Made by a program: the position numbers and the translations under genes
Shown: piece after piece, positions 37,340 through 50,200 of the stretch
Layout of the letters: every line of letters starts with the position of its first letter
Position numbering within the stretch: position 1 is the first letter of the stretch
Assembly (NCBI GenBank): GCA_002914845.1
Contig: JXTC01000041.1
Coordinates: 1,094,646-1,158,645 of the forward strand
Direction: 5' to 3'
DNA from: Trema orientale
Lineage: Eukaryota > Streptophyta > Magnoliopsida > Rosales > Cannabaceae
Length of the DNA: 64,000 bases
Notes under the pieces: generated by a model
Database searches by the model: none
The model's input: only the letters and a program-made list of their open reading frames with translations
Told to the model about the DNA's origin: nothing

Positions 37340-39949
37340 GCTTCGAAACCCTCTGTTTCACTCACCCTAAGCCCCTCGGGCATAAAACCCAGAAAAGTTT
37401 TGGAGAGAAGTATCTGGTTATAAGGCAAAAACCCAGTTCCCAGAACTCTGAAAAACGTTGCCCCTCTCTCTCTGAACAAGTCTTGGAAAAATGGTTATCC
37501 GCTAAGAATGAAGAATATAAATTTACATAAAATGGAGAAAATTTTTGTGTTGGGAGACCAAAACAGAAGATTTCAAGATTTGGGTTGGTGTTATTTTTCG
37601 ATTCTTGTTTTGGAATAGGAGGTTTTTTCTTTTCTCCAACTTATAAAGGTTCCTTCTTGCAATCTCGGTCGGGAAATGCCTCAACTTCTTTCCCAAAATG
37701 CACAGTAGATCACTTTCACTGGTAATTACCTCAACAAAATTTGTATTTAATTATTATATTTAGGAAGGAAAAAAAAAGAATAAATTCTCTCTAAAAAAAA
37801 GAGTGTAAAAGTGTGGTTCTTTTTTTTTTTTAATAAATAAGAAAAGAGGCGAAAATTTCCTACGGAAGCTCTTTATAAGGATTTATTAGCAAATAAAAAA
37901 GTGTAAAACTACATCTCAAAAAAAAAAAAAAAAGAAAAAGAGTGTAAAACTAATGTTTTCGATTTAATTATTCAAATGCGAAAAAATATAATTTCCTAAA
38001 TAATATAATGTATTGAAGACTTTATTTAAATTTAAATTATAGTTTTCTGATATCCTCTTGCAGCTGGAGTAAATTAAAAATGAAGAAATGAGGGTTGAAC
38101 AAGTATAAATACGTATGGCATACATATAAAAGTTTTGAAAGTCAAAATTCAATATTTTTAAGTTGAAAAAGATATTGCTTTCAAAAAAAAAAAAAGTTGA
38201 AAAAGACATCAAACCTTTTCTAGTAATCTTTGAGTATCTTCTAGAAAATAAAGTTTGACTTGTATTTTCTTTTTTCTTTTTTAATTTTATCATACTTTCA
38301 AATCATAATAATATCCATTTCAAAAAAATAATCATAATAATTCCAAATACCATTAAAATCGTATATAAAGAATTATATATATAATTGTGGTAATTAACAC
38401 ACTTTCTCTCAAAATGGATGGTTCTGAGTTAAAAGGAGGATATACTTGAAAATGTTGGTTGAATATTTGTATGAAATCATAGACATTAGGATTTTTTTTT
38501 TTCAAAACGAAAGTAAACGAATTTAAAAAAAAAAAGAAAAATTACTTAAAAAACAAATAAATAAATGGTTTGCACTAAAACCGTTTAATAATGATTTAAC
38601 TCAAAAAATAAAAAAATTCCTCATTAATATTATTTGTTTGAGATGGCCTTTTCCTTGCCACCCCCATTTTTTGAGCTTTGATTTTGTTGTGTGGCCTTTT
38701 AGATTTGAACTCATCATTGGATCACATTATTTCTTTTTTCTTTCGTCCTTATGTATATATGGGCCATAATCAGTATTCCATTTTTTTCTACCTTATCTAG
38801 AGATTAGTTAAAAAAAATATATACTTAGTGGATAATGATCCATATATATATATAGGTTTCTCTTTAATGAGTAGTTTTTTTTTTTTTACTTATCTATATA
38901 AGTATTTTTTTTTTATCTGACGGCTAAAATGACTTGAGTAGTTGGAAAAAAATAATATATGCATACTATCTAATGATCTTTCTCTCTCTACATTTTTATC
39001 ATATTTTATACGTGAAAGATGAATTTTAATTAGGTAAAACAATACTTACACGAAAAAAAAAAAAGAATACTTAGTGTGAAGTTGTGCCATATAGATAAAA
39101 ATTGTGCCTTATATATATAATGAAATAATAACCTTTTTTTAATCTCGTGGAGAAAATAATTTTTTTTTCCAAAAAGATGTAATTTCATTCAATGAAAAAT
39201 AAATTTGATATTTAAAAAAAATAAAAATCTACAGGCTTATTATATCATTTTGACCCTTAAATTTTTAACTTACATAGTGGACTATTTTGAATTCTGCAAG
39301 TGTTATAATAATGACGTATTTATAACAAACTATTAATCTTTTAAAAAAGAAAATCTGTCGTTTACAAAACACAAGTTTAGTTTAACAGATTTTAATAATC
39401 ATTTAATCAAATAAAGAGCAACTGTTAATTAAAAAAATTAATACTATATTTCATCATTTTTCTAATTTTATGCGATGCGAAAAGTTATGTTTTTTTTTTT
39501 TTGTTCAAAGAAAATTCTAGCACTTGTCAAAGTGAACCCAACAATATCAAGTGAGAAATCAATAAAAAGATGAGAGATCTTACTCTTATAACAATTGCAT
39601 AAATCATGGCTAGTTCACTATGTAACTTAAAATGTTTGAGAGCCAAAGTACATAGTACAATAAGTATAATTTAAGAGTTTAATTGGGGGCTATTTATTAT
39701 TATTAAATATAAATGCTAAATAATATAGAATTTAAACTTTAAACCTCTATACTGGAGATGAGATATGGTTATCAATCAAGGTAAACCTTCGAGTAGAATT
39801 ATAATAATGACCGTAGTCCAAGAAAGCAACGACATTTCGTTGGTCCATTATTTAAAAAAAAAATGACATATCATCTTTTAAGCTATCTATATATGATCTT
39901 TTTTTTTAACATGTCAAATCTTTTTGAAATGCGGCTTTAAAATTCCAAC
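37340..39949. other. Intergenic upstream of the carrier gene
   Basis: The proximal 350 bp should contain the carrier promoter and leader (a CTCTCTCTCT run at about 37464). Beyond that AT-rich, with A/T tracts and no recognised feature. Confidence 0.35.
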
Positions 39950-40521
39950 TAAGGTCATGTTTGGTACACTATATAAGCACTCTGTATTATATTAATTAAA
40001 CATAGTACCGTGTTTGATTATATTTTTGTATTATATTATTTAATACAATATCAAATTTTAATACAATATGGAGAGCATTATCTAATAGAGAATAAAAAGT
40101 CAGTATTACACTGTATCGCATAATTTTAACTTTTACGTAGTATTGTACAATATCTACTCTTCTCACTTTTTCTGTTCTTAATTTCTCTCTCACATCACTT
40201 TATCCCTTTCAAAAGTAGTATTTTTCTAAATAAATTTTTAAAAGTGGCATTTTCTAAATTTATATCTAAAAAAATGATTTTTTCGTAAATAAATTTTTAA
40301 AAAGTGGTAATTTTACAAGTTGTATTTTCCTAAATATTTTTTAAAAGTTGTGTTTTCCTAAGTAAATTTTAAAAAATACTAAATTTTTGAAAATGTTATT
40401 TTTTAAAATTAACTTTTGAACACAACATCTTGATACAAATGCAAAACCAAACATAGTATTATAATAGAATAATACAATACAATACAACCCAATACAATAT
40501 CATGCACTAAACATGGTCTAA
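39950..40521 (+). mobile_element. PIF/Harbinger-like MITE, copy A
   Basis: The element is 39953-40518 (566 bp) with TAA at both ends (39950-39952, 40519-40521). The inverted termini are GGTCATGTTTGGTACA and, from the right, GACCATGTTTAGTGCATG. The interior holds AAAAGTGGTATTTTTC-like words. It is the inverted partner of copy B, which starts about 120 bp away. Non-coding. Confidence 0.8.
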
Positions 40522-40634
40522 AGAAACAATATAATTAGAAGGGCCAGCATTGAGCAAGTAAAATCCCAGATTGTCAAATTATTATTAGTACTTATTTTTT
40601 TTTTAAAAAAAGAAAGAGTGCAAACTGACTTTAC

Positions 40635-41191
40635 TTTAGGCCATGTTTGGTGCGCCGTATTGTATTGTGATGTATTGTATTGGATTGTATTGTATTGTAT
40701 TATTCTATGACAGTATTATGTTTAATTTTGCATTTGTATTAAGATGTTATATTAAAAAGTTAATTTTGAAAAATATCATTTTTAAAAATTTACACAGAAA
40801 AATACTATTTTAAAAAATATTTAGGGAAATACCACTTGTAAAATTACTACTTTTTAGATATAAATTTAGAAAAATACCACTTTTACAGATTTATTTCGAA
40901 AAAATACCACTTCTGAAAGGGATAAAGTGATGTGAGAGAGAAAGTGATAAGAGAAAAATTAAGAACAAAAAAAGCGAGGAGAGTGAGTATTATACAATAC
41001 TACGTTAAAGTTAAAATTATATAATACAGTGTAATACATATCTTTTGTTCTGTATTAGATAATACTATCGGTATTGTATTAAATTTTGACTTCTTTTTAA
41101 GTAATACAATACAAAAGTACAATCAAACATAATATTATATTTAATTAATACAACATAGAATCTTTATACAATGTACCAAACATGACCTTTA
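40635..41191 (-). mobile_element. PIF/Harbinger-like MITE, copy B (inverted)
   Basis: The element is 40639-41187 (549 bp), flanked by TTTA on both sides. Read inverted, its right end GGTCATGTTTGGTACATTG matches the left end of copy A, and the interior aligns along its length, so the two insertions face each other. GGCCATGTTTGGTGC at its left is the other terminus. Non-coding. Confidence 0.8.
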
Positions 41192-41653
41192 ACATGACCT
41201 TTCATTATGGATAACTGCAGGATAAGGATATAAAGGACAAAAGCCAAAAGTAAAGGGCCATATTTTTATTCGATGGAAAAAAGTAAGTGGCCAGACCAAA
41301 AAGTGTTATCTACCATGAATATTGAACTTACTTGGAGAGGCAACTTTGTTTTGTTACCGAACAAATTCCTTATTATTAGTCGTTATCTGATGAATGCCAT
41401 ACAATGCTTTCCATGTTAATATTATACAGGCAACCTTCACTCCTAAATGGGCAAATTGCAAGCTCCGTAATTAAACGTTACACAACCACCTCATAAAATG
41501 TTCTTTATATATGTAAGTTGTGATAATAACACTCATAATTTCATAATTGTCGCTCTCATATATTTCTCATATCTGACTTTTTTTGGGTGATTTTATCATA
41601 ATACAATATTTCACCACTGATTCCACCCAAAAAAAAAGAAAGAAGAAAGTTAA

Positions 41654-42043
41654 TAGTAATAATGGATAATTGTAAAAAAAAAAATACCCTGAAGTATAAA
41701 TTTTCTGTAATTTTTACCATATTTTTTGGCTTGTGCAAAATTATACTTCCATATTTCAAATTTCTGCAAATTTGTACCTTCTGTGTATAAATTAGGTGAT
41801 TTATGCTAATTATTTTATGTTATTTTCAATATATATTTTTTTAGTAGTCAACGGAAATAAGATATCCTCAATTCGGATTCCGCATTTAGTAATAAATTTG
41901 TTGGTCAATTCATATGTAGAATATACAAATTTACAGAGATTTAAAATGTGGATGTATAATTTTACACAAACCAAAACACAGAGTTAAATTTGTATAAAGA
42001 CTATACTTCAAGGTATTTTTTTTATAGACAACCCTAGTAATAA
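41654..42043. mobile_element. Mutator-type MITE, 9-bp target duplication
   Basis: The element is 41663-42034 (372 bp). The arms are GGATAATTGT plus A-tract plus TACCCTGAAGTATA at the left and its inverted relative at the right. TAGTAATAA is duplicated at 41654-41662 and 42035-42043. A more divergent relative of the copies at 19953-20308 and 49102-49467. It lies just downstream of invertase-like gene 1. Non-coding. Confidence 0.75.
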
Positions 42044-42220
42044 TGATTAGTGAAAATTTCCTTCTAAATAATTAAGTGATAAAATCCCTTCTTCTAAATA
42101 AATTCAAGGCAAAGTCAAAGACAAAGAAAGACAAGCTAAGAATGAAGAATCCCTTTTGCATAGCCTCAATTTTGAAATTGAGATTGTTTATGAGAATTAA
42201 AATTTCAAAACTTCCAAGCA

Positions 42221-45200
42221 TTATTGTAAACCAATTATTGGTTTTCTTCTCCTCTTCATGGACACAATTTGAGCGCTCTTTAGACTCCAAGCATTAAGCT
42301 TTGAGATCTTAACACTACTAGTTCCATTGTTGAAGGCATACAAGTGGGCATCTTTGTTAATTGCCAAAACTGGATAAACTCTAGCAGTGATGCAACTTCT
42401 CCCTTCTCCTCCGAAGCTCTCAACAATTGAATGATCAATCTACCAAAAAATAAAATATTACATAAGATCTTAAAGGGCCTATTAGTAACATTCTTTTTTA
42501 GTTTTTAATAACAACAAAAATAGGATAAAGAACAAAGGCATAATGAAAGTGAAAAACCAAAGATTCAGATGATAAATACCAAGCTTCTTAATGTTATTTT
42601 CTCTTGACGAGGGTCCAAGTTTAGGAAAGCCCCATATGTAGTTTTGTCAAGCCCATTCCTCAATGAAGACCTGCTCAAATATTATCAGTATCATACCAAT
42701 CTCAACAAAGAAAAAAAAAATCATATTAAGTCATCACCTGCTTTGGTCACTACACATGAGAACAATGTAGTTTTCACTGTTTTTGAATATGCGAAAGAAG
42801 ATTGCAGTTTGTTCAGTCAAGTCATCAGAAGCCAAAACCAACAAACCAAAAGGTCCAACTTTGCCTATTACTTTTGCGTTTTTCTTATCACAAAGCAGTT
42901 GGGGGTCAGCCCATCTCGGGTCCAATGACTCTGCCTCCTCTATTTCGGTTACTTCAAATGAGACTTCCACATCCGCCTTAACGAAACAAATTAGAGAAAA
43001 TGAAACTAACACTTACTTTTTAGGGTAAATTAGAGAAAATGAAACTAACACTTACTTTTTAGGGTTTGTGGCACTAAAGATCTTTGAATGTTTCAATTAG
43101 TGACCATTTGGTCCATTAGCTGAATAAATGATCAGAAAAATCCATGAATTAACTAATTAGTGAAGATAACATTCTTTTTTGTCAAAAACCATTAAAAATT
43201 AGATGGAAAAAAAGGTATATAACGTGCAAAAAGAAAATTAAAACGTTATTATTTCATATATGCAGTTTCTAAGATTTGAGAATGTTTCTTATTTTCTTGC
43301 TAAAAATCTACTAAATATGACTTTATTGTCACTAATTGGCTAATTCGGATGCTTTACTGGTAATTTATTTAATTCATAACCCAAATATAACTATATATAA
43401 GGAATTCAAGAACCTTTCTACTTTTTAAACTAATGATTAAAATTAGCATAACTAAGAGGATTCTCCCTCAAAAAAAAAAAGAAAAAAAAAAAGAAAAAAG
43501 AAAAGACTCTTATTAGTTTACCTGTGAAGCTGTGACACCAGAAATTTCAAACACTGATCCACCATTAAGCTCCTTGTTTTGGAGACTAACTGTCTCACTT
43601 CGTAGTTTTTCAATTTCTTTAATTGGCCACTGTACTAATTGCTTCCCGGATTTGCTAAGAACGACACTTCTGGGAAACGACTGAAAAAAAAATGAACATA
43701 AAAGAAAAAATTTCAATAAAAGTTTTGTCTTTGAGAGAATGAACCTAAAGAATAAAATCACAAAAATACCTCTACTTAATTTTATTAAGTTGAGCTTTTT
43801 CAAACTCAAAAGTCAAACTAGAAAAACCAATACTAAAGTTCTAGATTTCTACAGAAGTATTACCTGAAGGCCAGACCAGCCTTTCCTCTTGGCATCAGAG
43901 CCACTGTCCGACTCACTGACCCAGCCCCAGATTACCCTCCTCCGCTTTTCACCGTCGTAAAACGATTTCGAGGCGTAAAACTTGCCATAATCATATCTAA
44001 GATCCGACCCATCTTCCAAAAAGTCAGTCTTGACCTTAAACTCCTCTGTTTCAGGCGCATATTTCCCCACTACATAATGATCACTGTTATTGAAGCTGGC
44101 TTTAAGAACATACTTCTTCTCATACTGATCTCGAACCGTATAGTGGTTGTTACCATCTGAGCCGTTGATTCCCACCGGGTAAAAATCAGGGCACTCCCAC
44201 ATTATAGTGTTCTTAGACGAGTGAAGTGGAGTCTCAAACCGGGTCCACTTCACAAAGTCTCTGCTTTTGTACAGAATCGCTAACCCGTTCCCATCAATCT
44301 GGGCTCCGACTATGACCCGCCAGATATCGTCGGGGCCCCGCCAAGCCGTCGTTGGGTCTCGAAACAAAGTTGGGTCAATGCCGTTGACCGGAGTCATCAA
44401 AGGGTTGTGAGGAGATTTGGTCCATTCCATGAGAAAGGGGTCCGAGAGGTTTTTGGGTAAGGCCAAGTTTTGGACTTGGCGATTTTGAGAGTCGGCTCCG
44501 GTGTATAAAATGACTGGTTTGTCACCTGGGAGCAGGGTGGTCGACCCGGACCAGCAGCCATTGATGTCGAAATCTGGAGATGTGGGGTTCAGGGCTATGT
44601 CGACATGAACCCAATTGATGAGATCGTAGGAGATTGAATGTGCCCACGTTATGTTACCCCACAATGGACCGTACGGATTGTACTGATAGAACAGGTGGTA
44701 CACTCCATTGTAGTACATTGGTCCTGTATTGATGAAATTTATTAACTTCTCAAAAAACTGGAACTTTCCCAGAAAAATTTCAGACGGCTTTATTTTTTTT
44801 TTATTATTATTTTTTTTCAGATCGGTCATCTTATATTTCAAATGTAGATTTTTCATGTGCTTTGTGGTACAATATGAAAGATTATCTATTAAGCGTAGCT
44901 ATGTTTTAATCTACAGGTGTATATATAAGTTGAGAAAACATACCATTAGGATCTGAAGATATTTTATAATTACCAGCCCATTGGTCAAACGACAAGAAAA
45001 GAGAGAGAAAAAAAAAAGTCAAAAAAGAGGAGAAGAAAATGGAGTCTGAAAAACTGAGACTGAAATAGAATGAAAAAGAAAAACAAACCGTTCATCCAGT
45101 TCTTAGGGGGTTGAAAATGATAGGCAGTCCTGTAGGGCTGCCCTTTGGGAAGATAATCGAGATTTTTTTGTCTATGATTAGAGGCTTCAGTTCCATGGCC

Positions 45201-45245
45201 GATTAGAATTAGGACGATTAAGCTCGTAACGCAAATCAAAGACAT
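42221..45245 (-). CDS. CWINV: Cell-wall invertase / fructan exohydrolase-like GH32, gene 1
   Basis: Seven exons: 45245-45089, mini-exon 44944-44952, 44723-43864, 43680-43522, 42976-42738, 42670-42580, 42439-42221. All have GT/AG borders; product 577 residues. Seen: signal peptide (about 1-21), then the GH32 five-blade propeller with nucleophile Asp53 in WMNDPNG (Asp-Pro-Asn carried by the 9-bp mini-exon), the RDP transition-state stabiliser (Asp178) and the acid/base Glu232 in WECPDF. The Pro in WECPD is the cell-wall rather than vacuolar form. A C-terminal beta-sandwich follows ([18 protein letters not shown]). N-glycosylation sites include NITW and NLSD. Role of the family: secreted hydrolysis of sucrose or fructans in the apoplast. 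Odd: at the sucrose-clamp loop it reads SFNNS-DHY, lacking the Asp/Lys pair of true invertases. First of three tandem copies and the most divergent. Confidence 0.93.
42988..43065. repeat. 39-bp tandem duplication in intron 4 of GH32 gene 1
   Basis: Two perfect or near-perfect copies of a 39-bp unit containing AAATTAGAGAAAATGAAACT, just upstream of exon 5's acceptor. The single-copy version of the same sequence occurs at the equivalent place in genes 2 and 3, so the duplication is specific to gene 1. Confidence 0.8.
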
Positions 45246-46271
45246 ATCTCTGTTCTATAAGCTTTTGATGTAGCTACTGCAAAAGTGAACCAAGTTTGAT
45301 TAGAACCAGACTCGGTTTCATTTATCCTATTCCAGTCAAATTTTTCTGTTCAGCTTGCTTCTTCCTAAATTGGGAGCATAATAAACTTGAATAATCTATA
45401 CACAACTTGCATTATAAAGTTACACACAGCAAACAATTAAAAAATTCCGTGTTTGTATTTAAATATTACATGAGTTTGACTTTTCAATGGGAACAATGGT
45501 ATTTAAATACGTCTTAATTTAGATAAGTACTAAAAGGGTCTTAATCGTCCATATAAATATCATTTATGTATAGCCACATCCCCTGTAAAATAACTAAAAT
45601 TTGATTGTAATTACAACTAAGCAATTATGTCCTTACCTTAAAACGCAACATTGGCTTGGGACCATCTGCCTCGACGGCCTCCATCTTCAGGTTCCTTCTG
45701 TTCTCTTTATGAACCCCTCCCAATCCTCTCTTACATTTCAGGAATATTCATAGCTTCATGCATATGTAAACGGGACCGTTCCATTTCTCACAAACGTAAT
45801 AATTCAAAGCTTAAGAACAGGAAATAATATGCGAGCAAAGCTTAGATAGGCCATATTCAGGAAGAAAAAGGTTTTGAACAAAAGGATGAGCTCAATTCAT
45901 TAGTCAATGGAAATCTAAAATGCAGTGGCTGGTAAAATAACGGGTTCCAGACCTTACATGCTGAGTACAAAACTGAATGGTCAACACCATTCTTCCTTTC
46001 TCACCTTGTTTCAACTAGGGCGAAGTTTTAATATTCGTCGCCCTTGGTGATCCACAAGTTTCCCATTTGCTTTCGAGGCCAATGCTACTTCATATCATTC
46101 TCTATTAAGAGTTCTAGACATCTATAGCAAGGCATCATGACAGACCATTAATTTTCACGAGGCACACCAAAACGCTCTTCCCACAAACTCTAGATATGGC
46201 CATTGGTAGATTGCCATGAAATGTAACTTGGTTTTTTTTTTTTTCCCTTCTTTTGCTACTAGATACGAGAA
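45246..46271. other. Upstream region of GH32 gene 1
   Basis: A TTTATAAT TATA-like box (minus strand) lies at about 45411-45418. A block at 45536-45561 (GGGTCTTAATCGTCCATATA on the plus strand) recurs about 290-360 bp upstream of all three GH32 genes. Beyond about 45620 no feature is recognised before the LINE fragment. Confidence 0.45.
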
Positions 46272-47035
46272 AATTTTGTTTGGACAAAGTGTGGAAATCA
46301 CTATATATGCTCATGGCAAGAGAAATTATTTTCTAAAGGTGGCCAAGAGGTACTGCTTATGGTTGTAGTTCAAGCCTTGCCAACTTATGCCATGAGTTCT
46401 TTTCGGCTTCTTACTTCGTTGTGCAATCAATTGGAATCACTTATAGCGCGGTGTTGGTGAGGCTTTTCAGCAGAATGTAGGAAAATACTTTGGAAGGACT
46501 GGAAGTTCATGTGCAAATCCAAACTTGATGGAGGCAACGGGGTTTCGGTCATTTTAGCATTTCAATAAGGCATTGCTAGCCAAGCAAGCCCCGAAAAGAG
46601 TTACTGAAATCCACCCTTTCTTCTAGGACAGATTTACAAAAGCAGGAACTTTCCATGCTCCAATTTCATTGATGCTCAAATAGGATAATCACCCTCTATG
46701 ACATGGCGTAGAGCTTTTAAATAAGGTTTGGTTGTGGTTTCAATCTGCTGTGGCATTAGATCCATTGATACCAGGTTGTGGTTTATTCGACCCACTGGCG
46801 CATAACAATTTGGATCTTAGTTTGCAAGTTTCAGAATTCATTACAGAGCACAGAGGGAGTGGGATATGACTAAGCTCAACATGTTCTTCTCAGCTAATGA
46901 TGTGGATAAAATCATATCCATTCCTTCAAGCTGAGGATGAATTACTATATGGCACACTACTAAGAATGTGATGTGCTCTGTTGAGTCGAGATACCATTTG
47001 GCTGATTCTTCAAAAGAGGCTTCTCTGACCATTGA
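46272..47035 (+). mobile_element. Degenerate L1-type LINE fragment
   Basis: Plus-strand translation in shifting frames gives the region downstream of the reverse transcriptase of plant L1 LINEs: SKGGQEVL, QALPTYAMSSFRLLTSLCNQ, CKSKLDGGNGVS, SLLGQIYKSRNFP-like text, then WHTTKNV and SVESRYHLADS. Several stops and frameshifts separate these blocks, and both ends of the element are missing. It sits between GH32 genes 1 and 2, ending about 200 bp before gene 2's stop codon. Non-functional remnant of moderate age. Confidence 0.85.
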
Positions 47036-47240
47036 TTGCAAAAAATAATAACACTAATAATAGTTGAACATTCCCTTCTAAATAAATAAGCGATAAAATT
47101 CCTTATTGTAAATATAAATTCAATGCATAGGCAAAGGAAAACAATCTATGAATCGCTTTTGGACTGCCTCAGTTACGAAATTGAGATTGTTTATGAGAAA
47201 TAGTACTTCAAATCATCTTCCAAACATTATTGTAAACCAA

Positions 47241-50200
47241 TTATTGGTTTTCTTCTCCTCTCCATGATACAATTTGAGCGTTCTTCATATTAAGCTTTGA
47301 GATCTTAACACTATTAGTTCCATTGTTGAATGCATACAAATGGGCATTTTTATTAATAGCCAGTACTGGATATACTCTAGCAGTGATGCAACTTCTCCCT
47401 TCTCCTCCAAAGCTCTCAACAATTGAATGATCAATCTACCAAAAAATAAAATAAAATATCCATACATAAGATCTTAGAGGGCCTATGAGTAACATTCCTT
47501 TTTAGTTTTTAATAACAACAAAAATAGGATAAAGAACAAAAGCATAATGAAAGTAAAAGACCAAAGATAAAGATGATAAATACCAAGCTTCTTAGTGTTA
47601 TTTTCTCTTGACTAGGATCCAGGTCCAAGAAAGCCCCATATGTAGTTTTGTCAAGCCCATTCCTCAATGAAGACCTGCCCAACAACATGGGAAATGGACG
47701 AAATTATGAGTTGTTTTGGGTTCTAATAAATATTTTTAGAACTACGTTTTGGGACAACTTGTAGGACTAATCGTAAAAGTTACTCTTGCGTGAATGGGAG
47801 TACTGAAAATAAAAGTTATGACCTCCATAACACAAAGATATTATAAAATTTTATGACTAGTCCTGTGAAAGTTATAAATATCTTAAAAATAGTCATAAAG
47901 CAAATTCATTTTGACCCAAATTACCACTACCCACGTTGAAATCACAATTCTTATTAGTATTACACAAATTCTCCACCCCTGCCCCTGCCCCTGCCCAAAA
48001 AAAAAAAAAGAAGAAGAAGAAGAAGAAGAAGAACCATATTAAGTCATCACCTGCTTTGGTCACTACACATGAGAACAGTGTACTTTGCACTGGTTTTGAA
48101 TATGCGAAAGAAGATTGCAGTTTGCTCGGTCAAGTCATCGGAAGCCAAAGCCAACAAACCAAATGGCCCAACTTTGCCTCTTACAACAGCACTCTTCTTA
48201 TCACAAAGCATTTGGGGGTCGGCCCAAGTTGGGTCCAGTGGCTCTGCCTCTTGTATTTCGGGTACCTCAAATGAAACTTCCACATCCGCCTTTAAGGAAA
48301 CAAATTAGAGAAAATGAAACTACTTAAACTAGTAATATTTTTTTTAATCAATGATTCATTGGCCTAATTAAGAGGACTCAAATCAATTGGTTTACCTGTG
48401 AAGCTGTGACTCCAGAAATTTTTAACACCGACCCACCATTAAGCTCCTTGTTTTGGAGATTAACTGTCTCACTTCGTAGTTTTTCAATTTCTTTGATTGG
48501 CCATTGTACTAATTGCTTCCCGGATTTACTAAGAACAACACTTCTTGGAAACGACTAAAAGGAAAATTATTCAATATCAGTTTCATCTTTAGGAAAATGA
48601 ACATAAAGATTAAGAGTTTGCTCGGTAGTATTTTTATTTATTTATTATTTTTAAAATTAGGTTAAATTTTCCCAAACAGTATAATGAGAAGTTTTACAAA
48701 CCTTTATTTCAAAACATATTATTAAGCAAAAGCCTAAGGCTTTGAATCACTAGATCTCAGCATATACTCGAGTCAACTACTAGGGTACTGAATTGATAAG
48801 TAATTGCTCACTCATCCGAGCAAAGCTTAAAGGCCATGTTTGGTAAGCAGGAGAAGTTTTTAAAATGAAAAAATTAGGTTGTTTGGTAGGAGTGCAAAGG
48901 AAGGGGAAGAGAAAAGAGAGAGAGAAAAATGGAAGAAAAAAATAGTATGGCTCACATACAATTTTCTCCCTAAAAAATGGAGAGAAAATAGGTAGAAAAA
49001 AATTTTGTTAGTGCATAGATAAATTAAATCATTAAACTACCCTTACACACTTAATTTTAAATAATAATAATAATAATATAAGAGTAAAATAATTATTTTA
49101 AGAGATATCTGTAAAAAAATACCCTAAAGTTTGAGTGTTCTGCAATTTAAACCCTGAAGTTTGGACTCTGCAAAATAATACCATGAAATTAAGAATTTTT
49201 GAAAATTAATACCATGCACAGATTTTTTGACCAATTTTAGGAACGAAAAAATAATAATATCCTCGATTAAAACTAAATTAATCCATATTATTCATCTTAA
49301 TTTTGAGGATATTATTGTATTTTATCAATTAAAATTATTTAAAAAATCTGTCAAGAGTATTAATTTTCAGAAATTCTTAATCTCAGGGTATTATTTTGCA
49401 GAGTCCAAACTTTAAGCTTTAAATTGTAAAACACCCAAATATCAGAGTATTTTTTTACAATTATCCCTTATTTCAAATTCAACAAACTTTCTTTCCTCCT
49501 CCGTGTGTATGAAACAAATATGAGGGAAAAACAAACTTTCCTTTCCTTATTTTTTCTTTCTCTCTTGTTTTCTTTCCTTTCTACCAAATATAGCATAAGG
49601 CTTGAATCCCCGAATCTTGACACCCAATGGGTGCATGAGTGAGTGAGTTAGTGACTTCTCAATCATCCAAGTAAGGCATAAAACCATCTCCAAATGCAAA
49701 TATTATTCTAATTTTATATATATATAATTAGCAAAATGCACTGAATATATTAAATTCTTACTCGGATGCACAATGCTATTTTAAACCTTTGTTATCTATA
49801 ATTAAACAAGCGAATTTTGTAACTTGTTGAGTATTAAAAAAATACATTGATCGAGTATTGGAAACTGTATTTGTAATTGATTGAGCATTTCATATTACAT
49901 ATTTTTATATAATATTTTTGTAATAATACCTTCGAAATTAATCAGTCAAAATTGTATTAAATATAGGATTTAGTATTATGCTATTCTTATTCTTGATGTT
50001 ATATTTAACACGACTATATCATATGCTTAATTTACCAAAACAATTAGCACTGCTATGGAGGAGAATTTTTATACTATATGCTAAAATATAACATTAGCAA
50101 AATAAAATAGCATTTGCGTTAGAGATGCTCTAGGCTTTGAATAAGTGGATCATACTTAGGGGTGGCAATTTAGGTCACGACACGATAACACGACTCGAAA

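Noticed and set aside
47985-48035. Functional meaning of the CCCCTG and GAA repeats in intron 5 of GH32 gene 2
   Set aside because: Short microsatellites in an intron; no further signal.
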